This document shows, one piece after another, positions 24,898-34,530 of a DNA stretch of 64,000 nucleotides. The translations under genes and the position numbers were made by a program. Positions within the stretch are counted from its first letter, which is position 1, and each line of letters opens with the position of its first letter. Origin of the DNA: NIOZ-UU13 sp964653075. GTDB lineage: Bacteria > Planctomycetota > Phycisphaerae > Sedimentisphaerales > Anaerobacaceae. The notes under the pieces are model-generated. The model was given only the letters and a program-made list of their open reading frames with translations, was not told where the DNA came from and did no database searches. Where the stretch lies: the NCBI GenBank assembly GCA_964653075.1, contig CAZZAX010000007.1:15870-79869 (forward strand), given 5' to 3'.

Positions 24898-26568
24898 TCA
24901 ACAGGCAATATTGACATCGAGCTTCTCGTTCGAAGCCTCTATTTCCTGCTTTGGTAAAGTAAAGAAGAAAGTGCTTCCTTCGCCAGCCTTTGATTCGAGC
25001 CAGATTCTGCCGTGATACAACTCGACGAGTTTCTTTGTAACCGTAAGTCCGACTCCGGTCCCTTCGAAATCGGGAGAGGTAGGCAATGCCTCGAATATTT
25101 TGAAGATTTTTTCGAAATATTTTTCATCGATACCGGGCCCATTATCGGCGATACTGAATTTCCAGAAGCCATCTTGTTCGACACAGCCGACTTGTATCCG
25201 GCCCTGCGGCTTATCCATATATTTTATGGCGTTGCTGAGCAGATTCTGGAATATCTGCATAATGTGAATCTCTTCACATTCAAAGACGGGCAGTTCATCT
25301 TCTATTGTAACTGTGATGTTTTCCGGAGGGGCAACCATGTTGATAACTTCCGGGACAAAGTTATTAAGATTAACTTTTACTCGTTTTCCCTCTGTCCGGC
25401 CGGCTCTGGAATATTGAAGAACACCTTCAATCAGGTTATGCATTCGCTCAACGCGATCCAGAAGCAAGCTCATCTGTTCGTTGCCCTCGTCACCGAGCTT
25501 GTCTGAACAGTCAGATAATATCCAGTTGGCCAGGGTCTTAATTCCTCGCAGCGGTGCCTTTAGGTCGTGTGAGACAATAGATGCAAAATCCTTTAATTCT
25601 TTATTCATATTATCCACTTTTTTTATAAGTTCATCCTGCTTGCGTTCAGCCTGTTTGCGTTCGTCTATTTCTTTATTAAGTTTTTCCGCAGAAGTGGTCG
25701 TTCTTTCTAAATCTCTTGCCATCTCGTTGAAGGCCCGAACCAGGTCACCAATTTCATCATTGGCGTGGTAGTTAATAGGTGTAATTGTTGATTTGCCGGC
25801 CTTACCGATGGCATTTGAGAAATGTCTGGAAATTCTTATAAGCCTCCGTGTTACTAATATCTGAAATGTATAGTACACGGCCACCAGCAATAAACCCAGA
25901 GTTACTAACACGACAGCAGAGTGTTTTGCCGTATTCATAAAAGCAGCAGTTCTGTATTTGTCAACAGGAATTGCAACGGTATCCAATGCAATAACATCAC
26001 CCACAGGGCGATGAAAACCGGCTTTATCGCCGTATAATTTTAATAAGGCCCGGGGAGCATCCTGGGGGTCGCCATGGCAGCGAAGACAACTTTCTTTCAT
26101 CCGTCTTGCACTGAACTGTACCAGGTGCGGCCTGCCGTCCAAATTAATTTGTCCGGTCCAATCTTGGACTTCAGGATTATCATTGAAATATTGGATCATT
26201 TCGAGTTCTTCCGGCCCAGCCTGGTTATTCGGATTCCTCGGATCATCCGATGAAAACTTGATAACATAATCGGGAAACTTCTTGTGGACTTTCTCGAAAA
26301 TGCTGCGAGCAACGAAAGATGTGGACATCGTCTCAGGAATAAATTCTTCTTGACCAACATGTTGTTCAGCAAATGGCCGGATAGTCTCTTCAACATACTC
26401 ACGAATAGCAAGGTCAAACTGTAACGCAAGCTCAGATTGTTTGGCTAACAACTCATTCATCTGAGAACGATTAGCAGACCAGGTGTGATAGAGAACAAAA
26501 CCGGAGAACAACGACACAATGACGCCGACTATAACTAAAAACCTAATGCTGATACTCTTGGGTAACAT
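24898..26568 (-). CDS. Membrane histidine kinase with CxxCH haem-motif sensor domain
   Basis: A 556-residue sensor kinase. A membrane helix (residues 10-28) is followed by a periplasmic domain of about 180 residues that resembles the Tll0287-like/DUF3365 fold and holds CLRCH at 161-165, a covalent haem c site. A second helix lies around 216-238, then HAMP (about 240-295), a HisKA domain with His334 in IVSHDLKAPLRG, and a HATPase with NLLSNAIKYM and NGPGIDEKYFEKIFKIF. Redox or gas sensing is the inferred role. The kinase core is very similar to that of the gene at 30450-31679. It is the last gene of a five-gene signalling group. Confidence 0.9.
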   Translation of the reverse strand: MLPKSISIRFLVIVGVIVSLFSGFVLYHTWSANRSQMNELLAKQSELALQFDLAIREYVEETIRPFAEQHVGQEEFIPETMSTSFVARSIFEKVHKKFPDYVIKFSSDDPRNPNNQAGPEELEMIQYFNDNPEVQDWTGQINLDGRPHLVQFSARRMKESCLRCHGDPQDAPRALLKLYGDKAGFHRPVGDVIALDTVAIPVDKYRTAAFMNTAKHSAVVLVTLGLLLVAVYYTFQILVTRRLIRISRHFSNAIGKAGKSTITPINYHANDEIGDLVRAFNEMARDLERTTTSAEKLNKEIDERKQAERKQDELIKKVDNMNKELKDFASIVSHDLKAPLRGIKTLANWILSDCSDKLGDEGNEQMSLLLDRVERMHNLIEGVLQYSRAGRTEGKRVKVNLNNFVPEVINMVAPPENITVTIEDELPVFECEEIHIMQIFQNLLSNAIKYMDKPQGRIQVGCVEQDGFWKFSIADNGPGIDEKYFEKIFKIFEALPTSPDFEGTGVGLTVTKKLVELYHGRIWLESKAGEGSTFFFTLPKQEIEASNEKLDVNIAC

Positions 26569-26591
26569 ATTAAATATTTGATATATCTTTT

Positions 26592-29078
26592 CTATATCTC
26601 ATTTTTGGCACACTTTACGTCCGACTTTGGTAGTGTGAAGAGGAATGTGCTTCCTTCGCCGCGATTTGACTCGACCCAGATTCTGCCGCCGTTCAGCTTT
26701 ACGATTTTTTTCGCTATAGAAAGGCCTATGCCGGTGGATTCAGTTTCGTCCGGCAGCGAAAGGGTTTGGAAAATCTTGAAAATCTTTTTATAATATTTAT
26801 GGTCAATTCCGGGACCATTATCGGTGATACTGAATTTCCAAAAAATGCCCTCGTCAATACAGCCAACTTTGATTTGGCCTTTCTCTTTGTCCATATATTT
26901 TATGGCATTGCTCAGCAGGCTCTGGAAGATTTGATGGATGTGTGTTTTTTTACATATCAGAACAGGCAGTTTGTCCTCGATGGTTATTTCAATATTTTCT
27001 GGTGGGTCAATTTCACGAATTATTTCAGGTAGCGCTGTATTCAAATCCATCTGTTCATTTTCTTCTATGGCGTGTCCTGCACTGGAGTACCGGAGAATAC
27101 TATCGACCAGTTTGTCCGCTCGCTTTGCTCTTTCGGCGAGCATCTTAACCTGCTGTTGACCGTGTTCATCAAACTTATCAGTGTAATCCGTCGATAGCCA
27201 GTCAGCTAAGGTCCCAATTCCCCGTAACGGTGTCTTTAAGTCATGAGCTGTTATGTATGCAAACTCCTGAAGCTCCTTATTTGTACGCTTTAACTCGCTG
27301 ATGGTAGATTCCAAATCTTTATTGAGCGATTCCAGAGCCTGCTCGGCATTCTTGCGCTCGGTGATTTCGGATTCCAGGATTTCGTTGGTTTTTGTTAATT
27401 CGGCTGTGCGTTGCTCAACTCGTACTTCCAGCTCATCGTGGGCCTTATGAAGCGCCTCTTCCGCATGCTTTTGTACGGTGATATCATGAAAACTCCAAAC
27501 TCGTCCTGCAAATCTTCCTTCTCGAATCAATGGCTGAGAATACACTTCTAAAATCTTTCCTTCCTTTAAATGCAGGATATCGGAACTGTTCTGGTTATCA
27601 GGGCTGGAAGCTTGCAGCTTATCAAGAAAGACGGATGAATTCTCTAACAGGCAGCCAATATGCTCAAAAAGTTTCCGGTCATTTTGCTGTTGATATGTTT
27701 CTTCAGGAACATTCCAAATCTTTGCAAACCGGTTGTTCGCGTGACTGAGACGGCCTTTTTCATCAATAACCAGAATGCCATCTGCGGTGGATTCAAGAGT
27801 TCCTCTCAGCAGGTCTTCGCTTCTGCGCAATTTTTGTTCCATTTCTCTGAGACTTGCCAGCTCCTTTTTGGCGGTGATGTCATAAAGAACACCCTGGCTT
27901 CCACTGGTTTGACTTTTGATGTTTTTGGTTCGGGTTGAAAACAAAGTAACGAACAGCTTATTGCCCCTGGTGGTTCTAAGAGTCAGGTCATGAACCTCGA
28001 CGCTTGCTTTCTTTAATTGGGCCAAAATATGCTCCCGCTTCTCGGGATTGTCCCAGAACCGTTCCGGCAGGAACGGCTGATTTATGAGCTCATGCGGGTT
28101 GTTTACCTCAAGCAATTTAATTAAGGCGGGATTAACATAGATTGTATTATTGTTCAAATCGACGATATAAATACAGTTGCGGGATTTGTTCAGAAGTTCG
28201 AAGTACTTTTCTTCTTCCTCCTGGAGCCTGCCTTTGATTGCCTTGAGGATATCGGTCTGAGTTACCACTCCCAGCAGATTTTGGTCATCCATAACAAGCA
28301 GCCGGCGAATTTTCATCTTTTCCATCATTTTGCTGGCACTTGAAATAGAGTAGTTGGAAGGTACACTCACGACAGGAGAAGATATTATGTTTTTCAAAAT
28401 AGTCTCGGCCGGATTTCGCTTCAGAGCAATAACTCTTTTAAGGAGGTCTCGTTCAGTAAAGATGCCCGCAACGATATTATTATCCATAGCAACCAGACAT
28501 GAGATGTCTCGAGAAGCCATTACATCTGCTGCCTCTTTAACAGTTGCCGAGTTGGATACCGCTGCTACGTCGGATGTCATAAGTTCTTCGATATTCTTCC
28601 ACATGCTGTAAGATGTCAGGACTCGGACGATATCCGTTTGCGTTATGATACCAACCAGTCGTTCATCCTCCACAATGACTAGCCGCCTGATGTTTTCGGC
28701 TTCCATGATTCTGCTGGCGTCCAGTAACGAAAAATTACGGGGCAGGCTGCGGACTGGGGTGGACATTACGTGCTCTACTGTCATTTTGCGGAAATCATTT
28801 CCCTTAGCTACGCCCTTTTTAAGAAGGTCTGTCTCCGTAATTATTCCTGATAAATTCCCATTAACTGAAACAACGACGCAGGATATGTTTTTATCTGACA
28901 TGATCCTGGCAGCAGAAACTACAGAGCTTCCCGGACAGACCGTTGCGATATCTTCAGTCATTATATCACCCACTTCCAGCCAGCTTCGGGATGTGGCAGG
29001 AAAAGGACTGTTGTAACTATGTCTTATCCTGCTCTCGACCAATTCACTATGTTGCAGTCTGTCTCTGTTTTCTGTCAT
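26592..29078 (-). CDS. Histidine kinase with four CBS and two PAS domains
   Basis: An 828-residue soluble kinase. Residues about 35-295 hold four CBS motifs in two pairs (DIMTEDIATV, HVMSTPVRSL, ELMTSDVAAV, NIISSPVVSV), which usually bind adenine nucleotides. Two PAS domains follow (about 300-410 and 425-545), then a coiled coil near 560-620, HisKA (AYITAHDLKTPLRG) and HATPase (LLSNAIKYMDKEKG, NGPGIDHKYYKKIFKIF). No membrane helix is seen, so it probably senses a cytoplasmic energy signal. The stop lies 24 bases before the haem-kinase start; the receiver-PAS gene lies 96 bases upstream. Confidence 0.92.
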   Translation of the reverse strand: MTENRDRLQHSELVESRIRHSYNSPFPATSRSWLEVGDIMTEDIATVCPGSSVVSAARIMSDKNISCVVVSVNGNLSGIITETDLLKKGVAKGNDFRKMTVEHVMSTPVRSLPRNFSLLDASRIMEAENIRRLVIVEDERLVGIITQTDIVRVLTSYSMWKNIEELMTSDVAAVSNSATVKEAADVMASRDISCLVAMDNNIVAGIFTERDLLKRVIALKRNPAETILKNIISSPVVSVPSNYSISSASKMMEKMKIRRLLVMDDQNLLGVVTQTDILKAIKGRLQEEEEKYFELLNKSRNCIYIVDLNNNTIYVNPALIKLLEVNNPHELINQPFLPERFWDNPEKREHILAQLKKASVEVHDLTLRTTRGNKLFVTLFSTRTKNIKSQTSGSQGVLYDITAKKELASLREMEQKLRRSEDLLRGTLESTADGILVIDEKGRLSHANNRFAKIWNVPEETYQQQNDRKLFEHIGCLLENSSVFLDKLQASSPDNQNSSDILHLKEGKILEVYSQPLIREGRFAGRVWSFHDITVQKHAEEALHKAHDELEVRVEQRTAELTKTNEILESEITERKNAEQALESLNKDLESTISELKRTNKELQEFAYITAHDLKTPLRGIGTLADWLSTDYTDKFDEHGQQQVKMLAERAKRADKLVDSILRYSSAGHAIEENEQMDLNTALPEIIREIDPPENIEITIEDKLPVLICKKTHIHQIFQSLLSNAIKYMDKEKGQIKVGCIDEGIFWKFSITDNGPGIDHKYYKKIFKIFQTLSLPDETESTGIGLSIAKKIVKLNGGRIWVESNRGEGSTFLFTLPKSDVKCAKNEI

Positions 29079-29174
29079 TATGCCACTCTAACCGTTTGCT
29101 CAAAGGTCTTTTTCGTTTCCTCGATTTTTTCTATAACCGTCATATCGCTTACAAAACTGGAATATCTCGAGGCG

Positions 29175-30026
29175 TTAAGCATCAGAGGCTGATGAGTAGC
29201 TGTGCTCTATCCCGAGCCTTTCTTCCAGTTCCCTGATTTGTTTCTTCAAATTCTGGTTCTCACTTCTGAGCTCATCTTCTATAAGTATTCGTTCGGATAT
29301 GTCGCGAGCTACTCCGGCAATCGCAACTTCATTTCCATTTGAATCTTTAATGGTTGACCTGGAAAGAGAGATTGGAAATATGCTGTCGTCTTTTCGTTTA
29401 TGGTAGAAACCGACTTCCCAGGAGCTTCCAACTGTTCGGGTCTGGAAGACACTTCTTGTATTTTGGGTTTGCTGTTTTCCTACCCAGAGAATAGTGCTGT
29501 TTTCCCCGATAATTTCCTCCTCTTTATACCTGTATGTATTACAAAATGCCTTATTAACAAAGATAATCTTTCCTTGCATATCGGCAATATAGACACTGTC
29601 ATCAGTACTCATAACGGCGCCTGAGAGCAGTTGGAGTTTCTTTTCCACCATCTTATGTTTTATGGCGTTTTCGACGGTTATCGTAATGGCTTTGAGATAG
29701 TTTTGGTCCAGGTCTTTTATCAGATAATCATAAGCGCCGTCCTTCCATGCTTTGATGGCTGTTTCCTCATCTCCGGCTCCGGTTACGACTATAACGGGGA
29801 TGTTCTTGACCGACTTAAGAATTTCAAAAGCCGTACCGTCCCCGAGTGAGTGGTCGGTAATTACAATATCAAATTGGTCACAATTCAATGCTTGCAGGGC
29901 TTCTTTAACAGAGCCGGCAATTGTGTAATCGTAAGGGATGTCATTCTCGTCAACGAAGCGCTTAAAAGCCATTTGATCGAGCTGATTGTCTTCGATGAAC
30001 AGAACTTGATGTCTGGTGTCTTCCAT
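29175..30026 (-). CDS. Response-regulator receiver plus PAS protein without output domain
   Basis: About 283 residues: a receiver domain (phospho-acceptor Asp in FDIVITDHSLGDG, TG and K in VVTGAGDEE and LIKDLD), a PAS domain with SVYIADMQGKIIFVN, then a short C-terminal coiled coil (LRSENQNLKKQIRELEERLG). There is no kinase, DNA-binding or cyclase part. ATG 30026 follows the end of the previous receiver gene; an ATG at 30041 overlaps it by 11 bases. Its PAS-coiled-coil end suggests protein contact with one of the kinases in the group. Confidence 0.85.
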   Translation of the reverse strand: MEDTRHQVLFIEDNQLDQMAFKRFVDENDIPYDYTIAGSVKEALQALNCDQFDIVITDHSLGDGTAFEILKSVKNIPVIVVTGAGDEETAIKAWKDGAYDYLIKDLDQNYLKAITITVENAIKHKMVEKKLQLLSGAVMSTDDSVYIADMQGKIIFVNKAFCNTYRYKEEEIIGENSTILWVGKQQTQNTRSVFQTRTVGSSWEVGFYHKRKDDSIFPISLSRSTIKDSNGNEVAIAGVARDISERILIEDELRSENQNLKKQIRELEERLGIEHSYSSASDA

Positions 30027-30030
30027 AATC

Positions 30031-30453
30031 TCAATCTCCATTCGACGGTAGTTTGCTTAAAGTCCAATACAGGTTAATGGTACTTATTGCTTCGGTGAAC
30101 TCGGCATAATCGACAGATTTGACTATATAACCGGCAACACTTAACTTAAAGCTTTCGACAATATCCTGTTGTTGGCTTGATGTTGTAAGAACTACGACAG
30201 GGATCTTTTTGAATGCCTCATCTGCTTTTACGATTGTGAGAAATTCAATGCCGTTCATTTTGGGCATATTCAAGTCCAGGAGGATGATGCAGGGCTTGCT
30301 ATTGCTGTTGTTTTTTAGATACTCCAGAGCTTCTTCACCATTGGCTGTACTATCCAGCCGGTTTTTAATATTCAGATCTTTTAGCGCACGTTTGACAGTC
30401 ATGACATCCACGTTGTCATCTTCAACGAGCAATATTGGCTTGGAGTTTCTCAT
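30031..30453 (-). CDS. Single-domain response regulator (Rcp1-like)
   Basis: A 140-residue stand-alone receiver. Acidic residues near the N-terminus (LVEDDNVD), the acceptor in ILLDLNMPKMNGIEFL, the TT pair in VVLTTSSQQQD, and the terminal KSVDY lysine are all present. The family usually pairs with PAS/phytochrome-type kinases. Its ATG overlaps the stop of the upstream PAS kinase (ATGA, 30450-30453), so both are translated together and are likely partners. Confidence 0.93.
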   Translation of the reverse strand: MRNSKPILLVEDDNVDVMTVKRALKDLNIKNRLDSTANGEEALEYLKNNSNSKPCIILLDLNMPKMNGIEFLTIVKADEAFKKIPVVVLTTSSQQQDIVESFKLSVAGYIVKSVDYAEFTEAISTINLYWTLSKLPSNGD

Positions 30454-31679
30454 TTCTTGGCTTTCATTTTCTGTTTTGGCAATGTAAAGAAGAATGTGCT
30501 TCCTTCGCCGACTTTTGATTCGACCCAGATGCTGCCTTCATATAATTCTACGATTTTTTTTGCCACCGTAAGCCCGACTCCTGTCCCTTCGAAATCAGGA
30601 GAGGTGGGCAATGCCTGGAATATTTTGAAGATTCTTTCGAAATATTTTTCATCGATACCGGGCCCATTATCGGCGATACTGAATTTCCAGAAGCCGTCCT
30701 TTTCGACACAGCCGACTTTTATCCAGCCCTGCGGCTTGTCCATATATTTTATGGCGTTACTGAGTAGATTCTGGAAAAGTTGCATAATGTGAGTTTCTTC
30801 GCATTCAATTACAGGCAGTTCGTTTTCGATTGTAACTGTAATATTTTCAGGCGGAACGACCATATTTATAATTTCCGGGACAAAGTTTTTAAGATCAACC
30901 TGCACCTGTTTTTCCTCTGTTCGTCCGGCCCTCGAGTATTGAAGGGCACCTTCAATCAGGATGTACATTCGCTCCACGCGTTCCAGAAGCAAATTCATTT
31001 GTTCATTGGCCTGGCTGCCAAGCTTGTCCGAACAGTCGGATAATATCCAGTTGGCTAAGGTCTTAATTCCTCGCAGTGGGGCCTTCAAATCATGCGAGAC
31101 TATAGATATAAAATCCTTTAGTTCTTTGTTAATATTGTCAACTTTTTTGAGCAGTTCATTCTGGCTGAGCTCGATCTTTTTGCGTTCTGTGATGTCCCGG
31201 GCGACAGCAATGACAAACTGTTTGTCGCCGAGCGAGCCGGCCGAAAGAGACATTTCCATCTGGAATATGTATCCGTCGCTTCGTAAGGCCGACAGCTCGA
31301 CTGTACTGCCGATTATCCCATCGGGCTTTCCTGTGGCGAAATAGCTTGTTACGTATTGGTTGTAATGATGTCTGTATTGCTCGGGCATCAGACGGTCGAG
31401 AGGTTGACCGAGCATATCTTCTTTCTTGTAGCCAAACATCTCTTCTGCCGCTGGATTGAACAGGGTTATTAATCCATCATTTCCAATTGATATCATCGCA
31501 TCACGGGTTGTACTTATAATCATCTGCAACAGGTTTTCCTTATGCGCAAGCGTCTTCTCCACTTGCTTATGCCGGGCTATTTCCGGTTGAAGCTTTTCAT
31601 TGGCCTTTTCCGGCTTATTCATTCGTTCTTTGGTCGTTTTCTCTGAGGCGGATTTTTTTTTGTGTTTCTTTGCTACCAT
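30450..31679 (-). CDS. Cytoplasmic PAS histidine kinase
   Basis: A 409-residue kinase with a basic, charged N-terminus (about residues 1-50, coiled coil), a PAS domain (about 55-170, DAMISIGNDGLITLFNPAAEEMFGYKKEDMLG), HisKA (IVSHDLKAPLRGIKTLANWIL) and HATPase (NLLSNAIKYMDKPQGW, NGPGIDEKYFERIFKIF, VAKKIVELYEGSIWVES). No membrane segment is visible. The kinase part is nearly the same as in the haem-motif kinase at 24898-26568, pointing to recent duplication. It opens the signalling group. Confidence 0.92.
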   Translation of the reverse strand: MVAKKHKKKSASEKTTKERMNKPEKANEKLQPEIARHKQVEKTLAHKENLLQMIISTTRDAMISIGNDGLITLFNPAAEEMFGYKKEDMLGQPLDRLMPEQYRHHYNQYVTSYFATGKPDGIIGSTVELSALRSDGYIFQMEMSLSAGSLGDKQFVIAVARDITERKKIELSQNELLKKVDNINKELKDFISIVSHDLKAPLRGIKTLANWILSDCSDKLGSQANEQMNLLLERVERMYILIEGALQYSRAGRTEEKQVQVDLKNFVPEIINMVVPPENITVTIENELPVIECEETHIMQLFQNLLSNAIKYMDKPQGWIKVGCVEKDGFWKFSIADNGPGIDEKYFERIFKIFQALPTSPDFEGTGVGLTVAKKIVELYEGSIWVESKVGEGSTFFFTLPKQKMKAKK

Positions 31680-32120
31680 TTTCTCGATTTTCGTATCGTT
31701 GTTTTTTTCATTTGTTTGCTATGGTTGTTCACTACAATAACCATATGCCCCCCCCTGTTCGTGGGAAACAAGTTTATCGCTATTCAAGCACAGTCAAACT
31801 CATAAGAGAGACGTTCTTTAATTTCTCAGCCCTTGCAAAAAAGTAAGCTTCCGAGTCATGCTTCTCCGGTTTCGTCCGGTCTTATGTCGTATTCCACTTG
31901 ATTACGAGGGTTATCGGCATATATGAGGTGCAATTTCAGAAAAAAAGCCGTTTTGTGGGTCAGAATAAGACTTTTTCTGGTATTTCCAGGGAAGATTATT
32001 TTTCGTGCAAAGGTGCATTTTTGTACCGGGCGGATTAGAAAATAAGGCATCAAATCCCCTTGAAAGTGCTGCAAATGGGAAATATTCCGTGTAATAGGGG
32101 TATGAAATTGGCCAATGGGC
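31680..32120. other. Noncoding interval upstream of the PAS kinase
   Basis: About 440 bases between the start of the PAS kinase gene (minus) and the promoter of the small lipoprotein gene (plus). Open frames here are short and show no protein-like character. A small CCGG-ACGAAA-CCGG hairpin lies near 31868-31884. I see no tRNA or riboswitch. Confidence 0.5.
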
Positions 32121-32149
32121 TTGACAATGACATTGGTAGCTGTTATAAT
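32121..32149 (+). promoter_or_regulatory. Perfect-consensus sigma-70-type promoter
   Basis: TTGACA (32121-32126), a 17-base spacer and TATAAT (32144-32149). Transcription would start near 32157, giving a leader of about 110 bases. The first leader bases can fold into a small hairpin (GGGG near 32162, CCCC near 32177). Confidence 0.8.
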
Positions 32150-32265
32150 AGGTTTAGTCAGGGGTGTATTTTTTGCCCCTTAAATAATAAAAAGACACAG
32201 GCTGGCTTATAAATAAGACCCGCCCGATAACTGTAGCCAAGATGTAGGATTTCAAAGAGGGAATT

Positions 32266-32496
32266 ATGATGAAAAGCGTTTCTGCGTGGAAGGTAATACA
32301 AGTTGTTATTTTGTGTGCTTTGTTTTTAGTGCCTTTGGGGTGCAGGTCTTATGATCAGATGGGTGAAACGGCGGCCGAAGGGCGCAGAAGACATAAACGG
32401 GCTCTTCGTCTTAACAACCAGGAGATGATGGAGGATTTAGATACGTTTATGCTGCTTGATAGGCCAAGCAAATTGACCGACAAGAGGATACCATAG
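32266..32496 (+). CDS. Small lipoprotein of unknown function
   Basis: A 76-residue protein. Residues 1-25 form a signal peptide ending in the lipobox-like LVPLGC, so the mature protein is likely lipid-anchored at Cys26. The rest is charged and helical: SYDQMGETAAEGRRRHKRAL, then LNNQEMMEDLDTFMLLDRP and SKLTDKRIP. The pattern of an E-R-R-H helix followed by D-x-D-x-F-x-L-x-D-R-P recalls short lipoproteins that I have seen in planctomycetes, but I have no family name. GAGGG precedes the ATG. Driven by the perfect promoter at 32121. Confidence 0.75.
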   Translation: MMKSVSAWKVIQVVILCALFLVPLGCRSYDQMGETAAEGRRRHKRALRLNNQEMMEDLDTFMLLDRPSKLTDKRIP

Positions 32497-32550
32497 TAGA
32501 GCATAAGTGCATAAGAGTACAAGTCTTAAGCTTCCTGATGGGGGGTTTTC

Positions 32551-34521
32551 TTAAGTATTGGCGGGTTCCAAGGAAGTTGTGGTCTGGCCAATATATTCCG
32601 GTACGAGTTCCTTGATTTTTTTAACTATTTGTCTGTGGTTTTGTGCTTTTGTGATATTTACAAGCTCGTTTATGCCGGCCCGAAGTCTCTCCCTATCCAT
32701 CGGAATATTATTCCATATACTGATTTTGGGATGCCTTGTGCGCTGCATGTCTTCGCCTTCTATTCGCAGTTCCTCGAAGAGCTTCTCGCCGGGTCTGGGT
32801 TTAATGATAGATATTTCAATATCTTCATCGGGCCTGAAACCGCTGAGCGTAATAAGTTCCTTAGCCAGTTCTATAATCTTCACCGGCTCGCCCATATCAA
32901 GTACAAAGATTTCCCCGCCTTTTCCCATTGTCGCCGCCTGAAGCACAAGCTGGCTTGCCTCTGGTATGGTCATAAAATAGCGTTTCATTTCAGGATGTGT
33001 AACGGTAACAGGCCCGCCCTGGGCTATTTGTTTTTTGAAGATAGGTACAACTGAGCCGTCAGAGCCAAGCACATTTCCAAAGCGAACAGTTACAAAGTGC
33101 GTTTTACTGGTTCTGTTGAGGTCCTGGATATACATTTCTGCAATTCGCTTTGATGAGCCCATTATACTGGTCGGATTAACGGCTTTATCGGTGCTGATCA
33201 TTACAAAGTTGGTCACCCCAGAGTTATCTGCCGCATCGGCGACGATTTGTGTGCCCGCAATATTGTTCTTGATGGCTTCTCCAGCATTAAGCTCCATCAA
33301 AGGTACGTGCTTGTGGGCAGCGGCGTGAATAACAACCTGCGGATTATAATTTTCGAAAATTTCGTCCACTCGAGATCTGTCGGTAATGTCGCAAATGATC
33401 GCCTTGATGGAAACTGCGGGAAATTTTGTGCTCAATTCACGGTCTATGTAGAACAGTGGATTTTCGGCCTGCTCGACAAGCAAAAGCAGCTTCGGATTGT
33501 AATTGCAAAGCTGTCTGCACATTTCAGAACCGATGGAACCGCCGGCACCTGTAACCAGAATTGTTTTGTCTCGTGCAAAGTTTTCTATAAAGTCCACATC
33601 AAGCTGCACGGCTTCTCTGCCTAACAAGTCATTGATGTCAACATCTCGAATCTGGGAGACACAAAACTTACCCGAGGCGATATCCGTAATTGACGGTACG
33701 GTTCGGAAGCGAATCTTTGTACCTTCGCATACCTGGATTACGCGTCTGAGCTGCTGATGACTCGCCGCTGGGCTCGCGATGGCAATTTCTTTGATGTTGC
33801 GATCCTGACATACTTCCGGCAGTTGCTCAACAGCGCCGAGGACCGGTATTCCATGAATATTAGTGCCTTTTTTATTGGGATCATCATCAATAAAGCCGAC
33901 AACCTCATACTCGGCTACGGTCATACGGTGTATTTCTCGCAGTAGTGCTTCGCCTGCATTGCCTGCGCCGACAATAAGAAATCGTTTCAGTGGTCCTGCT
34001 TTTGCAGTTCGAAACTCCTCATAATATAGACGTATTATTATCCGTAATCCACTTAGCAGTACAATGGTGGCAAACATGTCGGCTATACATACACCTTCTG
34101 CCGGCCTGTGAAGGTCCGGTGGTATATTTGCGCGAACAGCTTCTATGTTGGCTGTTACAAACCATACAAAGACGATAATTAATGTACTTACGAATGAAGC
34201 CCACAAAATCCCGCGAAGATCGGAAATACCCACATAGCGCCACCAACCGCGATATTGTTTGAAAAATCCGAATACAGGCAGCTTTACGATAAGAAAAAAC
34301 AGTAACAACGGTGGATATATATCTACCCAGCCGGGTTTTTCAAAGTGCATGTTGTGTATCACCAGGAAGGATAGCATCAAAGAAGAAGCGAAAGCAGTTA
34401 TATGAGCGAGCGTAATCAAAGGTCTGCGAAAACGCAGCAGCCCTGCCGGTAGGGAAGCTGGAGATTCTACAGGATTGTTGTTCTTTTTGTTTGACCTGGG
34501 ATTTGTTTCTATCTCGGACAT
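32551..34521 (-). CDS. Membrane nucleotide-sugar 4,6-dehydratase (WbpM/CapD family)
   Basis: A 656-residue protein: four to five N-terminal membrane helices (to about residue 165), a CoA-binding-like Rossmann domain with LIVGAGNAGEALLREI, and a short-chain dehydrogenase domain with VTGAGGSIGSEMCRQL. The active-site region STDKAVNPTSIMGSSKRIAE has Met where classic enzymes have Tyr, typical of this long family. It makes 4-keto-6-deoxy sugars (often from UDP-GlcNAc) for polysaccharide or glycan assembly on the inner membrane. ATG 34521 and a TTG at 34530 are both weakly supported by an upstream GAGG. It stands alone. Confidence 0.9.
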   Translation of the reverse strand: MSEIETNPRSNKKNNNPVESPASLPAGLLRFRRPLITLAHITAFASSLMLSFLVIHNMHFEKPGWVDIYPPLLLFFLIVKLPVFGFFKQYRGWWRYVGISDLRGILWASFVSTLIIVFVWFVTANIEAVRANIPPDLHRPAEGVCIADMFATIVLLSGLRIIIRLYYEEFRTAKAGPLKRFLIVGAGNAGEALLREIHRMTVAEYEVVGFIDDDPNKKGTNIHGIPVLGAVEQLPEVCQDRNIKEIAIASPAASHQQLRRVIQVCEGTKIRFRTVPSITDIASGKFCVSQIRDVDINDLLGREAVQLDVDFIENFARDKTILVTGAGGSIGSEMCRQLCNYNPKLLLLVEQAENPLFYIDRELSTKFPAVSIKAIICDITDRSRVDEIFENYNPQVVIHAAAHKHVPLMELNAGEAIKNNIAGTQIVADAADNSGVTNFVMISTDKAVNPTSIMGSSKRIAEMYIQDLNRTSKTHFVTVRFGNVLGSDGSVVPIFKKQIAQGGPVTVTHPEMKRYFMTIPEASQLVLQAATMGKGGEIFVLDMGEPVKIIELAKELITLSGFRPDEDIEISIIKPRPGEKLFEELRIEGEDMQRTRHPKISIWNNIPMDRERLRAGINELVNITKAQNHRQIVKKIKELVPEYIGQTTTSLEPANT

Positions 34522-34530
34522 ATTCCTCAA

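Noticed and set aside
31856..32074. 72-codon minus-strand open frame between the PAS kinase and lipoprotein genes
   Set aside because: No ribosome site or recognisable pattern; overlaps a likely leader region.
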